64,000 nt of DNA from an uncultured Lachnoclostridium sp. (GTDB taxonomy: Bacteria > Bacillota > Clostridia > Lachnospirales > Lachnospiraceae). The stretch spans positions 62,001 through 126,000 of the forward strand of contig CAOJBY010000006.1 in assembly GCA_948330435.1 (NCBI GenBank), written 5' to 3'. Shown here in pieces: positions 58,839 to 64,000 of the stretch (position 1 is the stretch's first letter; every line of letters begins with the position of its first letter). The notes beneath the pieces were generated by a model that worked only from the letters and a program-made list of their open reading frames with translations, did not search any database and was not told the DNA's origin. The position numbers and the translations under genes were made by a program.

Positions 58839-61061
58839 TTACTCTGCTTCCAAAATATATATCCTGGAATCAAAGTCCGAGCAGGCTATCTCCCCATCCG
58901 GCCCCTGGCCCGCTGTTACGTCACTGGTAATCAACCCTGCATACATAAGCTCATCACCGTAATGGCTTAAGCCGCTTCTGTCATTTCGATAACAATATTT
59001 TGGGTTCAGCCCTTCCAGGCACAGCCGGGTATAATTGCCGTTAACCCTGTTGAGGATCCGATACCAGCCAACCAATGCGGTTTTCTGATCCTCGCTTACC
59101 ACCATCCATGCCGCTTCATTTCCCTCAAAAGGACTTTGCAGACGGTAAAAGGTGCCAAATTGCAGCAGATGACGATACTTTTTCATAAAGGCAATCTGCT
59201 CCTTTACCTCCTTTGCCTCTTCCTCTGTCAGCTTGTTCAGATCCAGCTCATAGCCAAAGGTTCCAAAGCATGCTACATTCGCCCTTGTGTGAAGAGGCGT
59301 ATTCCGGAACACCTGATGATTGGGGGTGACGGACACATGAGCACCCATGCTGCTGATGGGGTAGCATATGGACGCTCCGTATTGAATCTTCAGCCTCTCA
59401 ATGGCATCGCTGTCGTCACTGAGCCAGCCCTGGGGTGCATAGTAAAGCATCCCCGGATCAAACCGTCCGCCTCCGCTGGAGCAAGACTCAAAAAGCACAT
59501 GAGGAAATTCCGAGGTGAGCCGTTCATATAAATCATAAACCCCCAGAATATACCGATGATAAATCTCCCCCTGCCGATCTGCCGGCCATGCTCTGGAAAA
59601 GCATTCTGTAATGCTTCGATTCATGTCCCATTTAATATAGGAAACCTTCGCATTCTTAAGAATCTCAGCCATCTGTTCATAAATGGCATCCACTATTTCC
59701 TTTCTGGAAAAATCCAGTACATACTGACATCTTCCATGGGATTCCCGCCGCCCCGGCGTTGCCAGAATCCAGTCCGGATGCTGCCGATAAAGGTCCGAAT
59801 CCTTGTTGACCATCTCCGGCTCAAACCAGAGACCGAACTTCATCCCAAGCTGCTCTATCCGTTCTGCAATACCCGTGATTCCTCCCGGCAGGCGTTCCCG
59901 GTTCGCTTTCCAGTCTCCCAGTCCCGCACGGTCATTTCTTCTGGCACCGAACCAGCCGTCATCCAGAACAAACAACTCCACACCGCACTCCTTTGCCCTG
60001 GATGCAATTTCAATCAAACGTTCCTCCGTAAAGTCAAAGTAAGTCGCTTCCCAGTTGTTATTGAGAATGGGTCGCGGCTTATCACGCCAGTACCCTCTTG
60101 CCAGCCGTTTCTGGTACAGCTTGTGGAAAGTCTGACTCATATGGTTCATACCCTGATCCGTATAAACCAGAACAGCTTCCGGAGTCTGAAAGCTCTCCCC
60201 CGCCTCCAATTTCCACTCAAAGGTCTCCGGATCGATTCCCGCCAGAATCCGCAGGGTATCATGGGCATCCACCTCTGCCTGAATACGGAAATTGCCGCTG
60301 TAAATAAGAGAAAGTCCGATAACCTCTCCCTGACGCTCATCTGCATGAGGACGTCTCAGTACCAGAAAGGGATTGTGTTCGTGGGAGGAATTCCCCCTCA
60401 TGCTCCCGATTGCCTGGATCCCCGGTTCCAGATTCCGGCAGTGAATGTGGCACTCTCTGGCCCAGCAGCCGGAAAGCTGCTGCCATATGTAATCCCGATC
60501 CGGAAGATCCAGGCAAAGGCTCATTGCCCGTCCAAGACGCACTGGCTTAACGCCCTCATGATAAAACCGGGCACTTCGTGTCAGGATTCCGCCCTCTGCA
60601 AATATCGTATACAGAAGCTCCAACCGCACGCTTGTCAGAGGGTCCTTTAAACTCACAATCAGGGTCTGTGCTTCCTCCCCTGATTCTGTATAAGTGGCCG
60701 GAAGCCCCGAAAGCTTTGGCTTTCCTTTTTCAATACGATGACTTTCATACTGAAAATCCGAGATTCTGCTTCCGTTTTCCTGAAGCACCTCCACAGCCGG
60801 ATGACGGTAGTCTGTCGTGCCAAAAACCGGGTATTCCTGGCGAATATGCTCCAGTGAAAAGGTTTTGTCGCCTTCATAGACATAAGAGGTCATCGGCCGC
60901 CTGCTGGTTTCCAGTAAATAAGAAAAATCTTCTCTGTCCTGAATCCGTTTTCCAAAATAAAGCTGCCCCAGATGACCATTTCTCAGCACCATCATAAGAT
61001 AACTGATGGTGTCATTATACAGATGAAATATTTTGCTGCTTTCATGATATACGATTCCCAT
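58839..61061 (-). CDS. Alpha-galactosidase, GH36 family
   Basis: 740 residues, cytoplasmic (no signal peptide), tetrameric type. The nucleophile Asp is in SYIKWDMNRSIT and the acid/base Asp in LSDDSDAIERLKIQYG; the Trp/Asp subsite stretch ELFVLDDGWFGARRND is canonical. It would release galactose from melibiose or raffinose-type sugars after uptake. GAGGG lies before the ATG at 61061; the open frame to 61127 is not used. Under an AraC regulator encoded upstream. No transporter gene is adjacent. Confidence 0.95.
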   Translation of the reverse strand: MGIVYHESSKIFHLYNDTISYLMMVLRNGHLGQLYFGKRIQDREDFSYLLETSRRPMTSYVYEGDKTFSLEHIRQEYPVFGTTDYRHPAVEVLQENGSRISDFQYESHRIEKGKPKLSGLPATYTESGEEAQTLIVSLKDPLTSVRLELLYTIFAEGGILTRSARFYHEGVKPVRLGRAMSLCLDLPDRDYIWQQLSGCWARECHIHCRNLEPGIQAIGSMRGNSSHEHNPFLVLRRPHADERQGEVIGLSLIYSGNFRIQAEVDAHDTLRILAGIDPETFEWKLEAGESFQTPEAVLVYTDQGMNHMSQTFHKLYQKRLARGYWRDKPRPILNNNWEATYFDFTEERLIEIASRAKECGVELFVLDDGWFGARRNDRAGLGDWKANRERLPGGITGIAERIEQLGMKFGLWFEPEMVNKDSDLYRQHPDWILATPGRRESHGRCQYVLDFSRKEIVDAIYEQMAEILKNAKVSYIKWDMNRSITECFSRAWPADRQGEIYHRYILGVYDLYERLTSEFPHVLFESCSSGGGRFDPGMLYYAPQGWLSDDSDAIERLKIQYGASICYPISSMGAHVSVTPNHQVFRNTPLHTRANVACFGTFGYELDLNKLTEEEAKEVKEQIAFMKKYRHLLQFGTFYRLQSPFEGNEAAWMVVSEDQKTALVGWYRILNRVNGNYTRLCLEGLNPKYCYRNDRSGLSHYGDELMYAGLITSDVTAGQGPDGEIACSDFDSRIYILEAE

Positions 61062-61110
61062 AGCTTTGCAATCCCTCACTTTCTGACGTTTTCTCATTGC
61101 CAATGGGTAT

Positions 61111-61116
61111 ATTATA
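61111..61116 (-). promoter_or_regulatory. -10 element of the alpha-galactosidase promoter
   Basis: Minus strand TGCTATAAT, an extended -10 with no convincing -35 at 17-18 bases, as expected of a promoter that needs an AraC-type activator. The 60 bases upstream contain TTTTGCAAC and TTTTGACTG, which could be half-sites. Confidence 0.45.
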
Positions 61117-61181
61117 GCAATTATCAAAAAAGTTCGTTAGTCCTTTTTGTTGCAAAAAACAGTCAAAATGTTTCCACCTTA

Positions 61182-62093
61182 TTACTTTTTCCATAAATTT
61201 TTCAGGCTTTCATCACTCATAAGCTCCATCAAAAGCTCCCTGTTTTCCTCGGGATCTTTTTTCACCCCTTTCCGGTTCTCCCTGCGGTATTCCCTGGGGA
61301 CGCATCCCGTATTCCTTTTAAACGCTTTGGAAAATACAAGGGCATCCCTGTAACCGCAGGACAGTGCCACATGCTCAACGGACAGATTCGTAGCGGTCAG
61401 AAGCTCCCTTGCTCTGGAAAGCCGAACCTCTGTCAAAAATTCCTGCGGGGACATATTTAAGGTGTTTTTAAATAGCTTGTAGAGATAACTGCGGTTTACA
61501 CAGAGATAACCGGCAATGTCCGCCACCCCAATGTTGGAGGAATAACGGTTTCTTATATAAGTGACCGCCCGTTCCATATAGAAGTTTTCCTTTGAAAGTT
61601 CCCCCTTTCCCCGGTCCACTGCATTTTCAGCCAAAACCGCAAAAAAAGCATACAAAAGACTCTGCTGCCGGTACTGGCTGACAACAGAGCCATCGGAACA
61701 GTTCATCATCTCAAGTACCAACTCTTTTAATTTCCGGCCCTGATCCGAGCGGAACGTAAGCTGTCTGCCGTTAAGCCCCAGATCCTCCAGGTATTCCAAC
61801 GCACGCTTACCCGAAAATCCGATCCACAGATAACTCCAGGGTTCCTCTTTATCCGCCTGATAATAAGTCAGCACATTTGGCTCAATCAAGAAGCCCTCCC
61901 CCACCTCCAGCTCATACTTCTGCTCTCCCGATTGATAGGATCCCTTTCCGTCTACAATGTAATGAATCAGATAATTGGAACGTACTCCCGGGCCATAGCT
62001 ATGAAGAGGTTCACACCTGGCATAGCCGCAGAAGCAGACATACAAATCCTGAAATTTTGATTTGGACAGTTCCAGTACAAATGCATTTTCCAT
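61182..62093 (-). CDS. AraC-family regulator (probable activator of alpha-galactosidase)
   Basis: 303 residues. AraC-type cupin (about 25-100; YLIHYIVDGKGSYQSGEQKY, FLIEPNVLTYYQAD) and C-terminal HTH pair (about 190-285; VADIAGYLCVNRSYLYKLFK, VEHVALSCGYRDALVFSKAF), like MsmR/RafR. ACAGGAG lies nine bases before the ATG at 62093; the ATG at 62114 has no binding site. 120 bases upstream of the alpha-galactosidase. A 7-bp inverted repeat overlaps its own promoter. Confidence 0.92.
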   Translation of the reverse strand: MENAFVLELSKSKFQDLYVCFCGYARCEPLHSYGPGVRSNYLIHYIVDGKGSYQSGEQKYELEVGEGFLIEPNVLTYYQADKEEPWSYLWIGFSGKRALEYLEDLGLNGRQLTFRSDQGRKLKELVLEMMNCSDGSVVSQYRQQSLLYAFFAVLAENAVDRGKGELSKENFYMERAVTYIRNRYSSNIGVADIAGYLCVNRSYLYKLFKNTLNMSPQEFLTEVRLSRARELLTATNLSVEHVALSCGYRDALVFSKAFKRNTGCVPREYRRENRKGVKKDPEENRELLMELMSDESLKNLWKK

Positions 62094-62112
62094 ACCACAG
62101 GCTCCTGTTTTC

Positions 62113-62137
62113 ATACTGTAAATCTTTTGGACAGTAT
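62113..62137 (-). promoter_or_regulatory. Inverted repeat over the AraC gene's own promoter
   Basis: ATACTGT-N11-ACAGTAT; the right half overlaps TATACT (62138-62133), an extended -10 on the minus strand. Candidate autoregulatory site. Confidence 0.4.
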
Positions 62138-62152
62138 AGCATGTATCCGGCC

Positions 62153-62809
62153 TTAGGAAAAGAAAATTTTATATTTCTTTTTTGAAAGAAGAATTCCCTT
62201 TACCTTATCAACACCTTTTCCGATAATCAGGGCATTGATTACGGTCCCTGCACCGATTCCGATTACCCCTCCCGTCATAGTCACAGCAATCACAATGCTC
62301 AATGTTACACACGACACATCAAAGGTTGTTTTAACTTTCTTAAAAGGAATATGATAACATTCCGATATCTCCCTGGTAAACAAATCCTGGGTCATAATCG
62401 GCAGCCGGGATATCATTAGCAGAGCCACTCCGATCATCAATATCAGCGTCCCAAATATAAAATATCCAATGCGAAAACCAGGACTGTCCGGCAAGGGTCT
62501 GATAAGAAAACGGCAGAAATCCAGAGTATATCCAAATATCACTCCCACAAAAAAAGAGCACAGATAAGGGATGCTGCATTTCTTTACCAAAATGCACATA
62601 ATAATAAACAGTATAAACTGAAACAAATAACTCCACACTCCGAAAGCAAAATCAGGAAACGCCTGACTTAACACATAAGCCACAGAAGATACTGCGGAAA
62701 TTCCAAAGTCCGACTTGGTTACGAGGGCCACTGCAAAAGCATCAAGAAACACTCCAAAAACCAGACACAGAACATTTTCTTTTTCTACATTCCACCTTTT
62801 CCCATTCAT
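62153..62809 (-). CDS. YczE/YitT-like membrane protein
   Basis: 218 residues, five to six helices (NVLCLVFGVFLDAFAVALVT, TLILMIGVALLMISRLPIM), with GVIFGYTLDF and the C-terminal GVIGIGAGTVINALIIGKGV, features of the YczE/YyaS family of uncharacterised membrane proteins. Its ATG overlaps the stop of the 2-hydroxyacid dehydrogenase gene as ATGA; translation is coupled. Confidence 0.8.
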   Translation of the reverse strand: MNGKRWNVEKENVLCLVFGVFLDAFAVALVTKSDFGISAVSSVAYVLSQAFPDFAFGVWSYLFQFILFIIMCILVKKCSIPYLCSFFVGVIFGYTLDFCRFLIRPLPDSPGFRIGYFIFGTLILMIGVALLMISRLPIMTQDLFTREISECYHIPFKKVKTTFDVSCVTLSIVIAVTMTGGVIGIGAGTVINALIIGKGVDKVKGILLSKKKYKIFFS

Positions 62810-63768
62810 TTCAGATACTGCCTGTTTACACAGTTAAGGGGATCATTCCCCTTTAGGACACGAACTACTTCCTCTGCTGCTTTTTGCTGCAAAGCAGCGA
62901 TGGCCGTCTCGCTGTACCATGCACTGTGAGGTGTTGCGATTACATTCTCCATATGTAAAAGGGGATGTTCCGGGGATACCGGCTCTTCCTCAAACACATC
63001 AATTCCGGCTCCGGCAATCCGCTTTTCCAAAAGTGCCTGAATCAAAGCCTTTTCATCAATAATCCCGCCTCTTGCCGTATTGATAAGGCAGCAGGATGGC
63101 TTCATAAGTGCAATTTCCTTTTCCCCTATCATGTGCCAGGTACTTTTCGTCAAGGGACAATGAACGGAAATAAAATCTGCTTCCTTACAGATCTCTTCTA
63201 CGGCCCCGGGGATGCCTCCTTTTTCCCGTATGACCTCATCCCCCACATAAGGGTCAAAAACCATGACTTTCATGCCAAATGCCTGAATCTTTCGAAGAAC
63301 CATCTGGGGAATCCGTCCGAAGCCTATAAGTCCGGCCGTACATTCCGAAAGCCGCTTTACAGGAACGATGCTTGTATATCCCCAGTCTCCCTTTTGAAAA
63401 GCCCTCCTTAGAATTTCCAGCTTCCTGCCAAGACACAAAAGCATGGTTACTGCGTGATCAGATACCTCATCCACACCGTAATCCGGCACATTGCACACAT
63501 AAATGCCCTTTTCTCCCGCCGCCTCACAGTCAATATTATTCACGCCGATTCCATACTTGATAATCATCTTGCAATGCTTGAGACTCTCAATCACTTCCCT
63601 GTTAATCTCAGAATACTGCGTAATAATCGCATCCGCATCCTCCACCAGCGGAATTACATTCTTCGGATCCTTTTCCTGATAATCCAGAAGTTCAAAACCG
63701 GCTTCTGTAATGATTCTTCTTTCTGTATCAATATTATCATATTGGTAATCTGTAATAACTGCTTTCAT
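62806..63768 (-). CDS. D-2-hydroxyacid dehydrogenase (C-terminal binding protein-like)
   Basis: 320 residues, NAD-dependent. Rossmann motif GLIGFGRIPQMVLRKI (GxGxxP-like), substrate Arg in INTARGGIIDEKAL, Glu in the AGIDVFEEEP segment, and catalytic His in IATPHSAWYS. The N-terminal DYQYDNIDTERRIITEAGFE and GVDEVSDHAVTMLLCLGR are typical of CtBP/PGDH-like enzymes. Substrate unknown. GGGGGGATTGAG before the start; coupled to the membrane protein downstream and 15 bases after the next gene. Confidence 0.92.
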   Translation of the reverse strand: MKAVITDYQYDNIDTERRIITEAGFELLDYQEKDPKNVIPLVEDADAIITQYSEINREVIESLKHCKMIIKYGIGVNNIDCEAAGEKGIYVCNVPDYGVDEVSDHAVTMLLCLGRKLEILRRAFQKGDWGYTSIVPVKRLSECTAGLIGFGRIPQMVLRKIQAFGMKVMVFDPYVGDEVIREKGGIPGAVEEICKEADFISVHCPLTKSTWHMIGEKEIALMKPSCCLINTARGGIIDEKALIQALLEKRIAGAGIDVFEEEPVSPEHPLLHMENVIATPHSAWYSETAIAALQQKAAEEVVRVLKGNDPLNCVNRQYLK

Positions 63769-63783
63769 CTCAATCCCCCCCTG

Positions 63784-64000
63784 TTATCCATGACTTTCTT
63801 TTGCAATCAAATAAGCCCCAATCGCCGATGCGGACATTCCTTTTTCCGGAACAAAGGACTTTACTTCCGCAAATAGATTCTCATATTCAAAAATATCCAG
63901 CATGGCCTGCCGCAGTGGATTCTTGCCGCATACCACAGCCATTGTTCCTCTGTCCGCCTTTACTGCACTGGAATTTAATATGGCCGTCATATCTCCTGCC
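63784..64000 (-). CDS. C-terminal part of a gene cut by the window end
   Basis: The frame stays open past 64000, and an internal Met at 63990 has AGGAG only two bases upstream, too close, so this is the end of a longer gene. The visible 72 residues (GTMAVVCGKNPLRQAMLDIF, SFVPEKGMSASAIGAYLIAK) resemble the C-terminal GA-containing segment of BadF/BcrA-type or sugar-kinase ATPases, but the match is too short to claim. 15 bases before the dehydrogenase start. Confidence 0.6.
   Translation of the reverse strand, partial: AGDMTAILNSSAVKADRGTMAVVCGKNPLRQAMLDIFEYENLFAEVKSFVPEKGMSASAIGAYLIAKESHG

Noticed and set aside
59556..60650. 364-codon plus-strand open frame opposite the alpha-galactosidase
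   Set aside because: Antisense shadow of GH36 catalytic segments; no start signal.
1..64000. CRISPR array, prophage or integrative element
   Set aside because: No regularly spaced repeats, integrase, phage structural genes or attachment-site pattern were seen; gene content is core metabolism and ordinary accessory operons.

Overview
The window looks like chromosome of a spore-forming, anaerobic gut Firmicute of the family Lachnospiraceae (Blautia / Ruminococcus gnavus-like). The grounds are strong AGGAGG-type ribosome binding sites, sigma-A promoters of the TTGACA-N17-TATAAT kind, a T-box leader, a Firmicute-type 6S RNA, sporulation/germination proteins (SpoIID, SleB/CwlJ-type hydrolase), ATP-type PEP carboxykinase, a fused flavodiiron oxygen-detoxifying protein and PTS sugar uptake. 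This is inference from gene content; no 16S gene is present. No prophage, insertion sequence, CRISPR array or rRNA was seen. Most genes lie on the minus strand.

Layout. 1-8.1 kb: end of a YihY/BrkB membrane protein, spoIID, 6S RNA, pckA, divergent citrate synthase, a small membrane protein and thrC. 8.3-11.1 kb: leuA behind a leucine T-box, then a spore-cortex-type hydrolase. 11.4-17.1 kb: a DUF6512-like membrane protein, an exosortase-family transpeptidase overlapping a secreted VIT/vWA protein with a C-terminal sorting-like tail, an alpha/beta hydrolase and a Ca/Na antiporter. 17.3-22.2 kb: purC-purB and an amino-acid ABC transporter. 22.4-27.0 kb: three linked genes of unknown function, including an actin/Hsp70-fold ATPase-like protein. 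27.2-32.9 kb: CobD-like aminotransferase, foldase lipoprotein, two HAD phosphatases, Maf, LiaF-like protein and a small acidic membrane protein.

33.0-41.8 kb: a probable six-gene operon (PTS IIC, IIB, SorC regulator, arylsulfotransferase, thioredoxin reductase, thioredoxin), preceded by a sugar isomerase with its AraC regulator. 41.8-49.9 kb: MocR regulator, glnS, the parC/parE type II topoisomerase pair and a membrane protein. 50.0-50.7 kb: tRNA-Glu(CTC) and an amidohydrolase gene that has lost its catalytic core. 50.8-56.6 kb: copper operon copA-csoR-copZ, running directly into the flavodiiron/rubredoxin/reductase fusion, with two CsoR boxes at its promoter. 56.7-58.7 kb: FIST sensor plus soluble chemoreceptor. 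58.8-64.0 kb: AraC-controlled alpha-galactosidase, then a YczE-like membrane protein, a 2-hydroxyacid dehydrogenase and a gene cut by the window end.

The most interesting parts are the Gram-positive exosortase/VIT-vWA pair, the ASKHA-like three-gene cluster, and the PTS-SorC-arylsulfotransferase-thioredoxin operon. Several families of long palindromes and short dispersed repeats also sit between genes. All family names are from recognition of motifs in the sequence; no database search was run.
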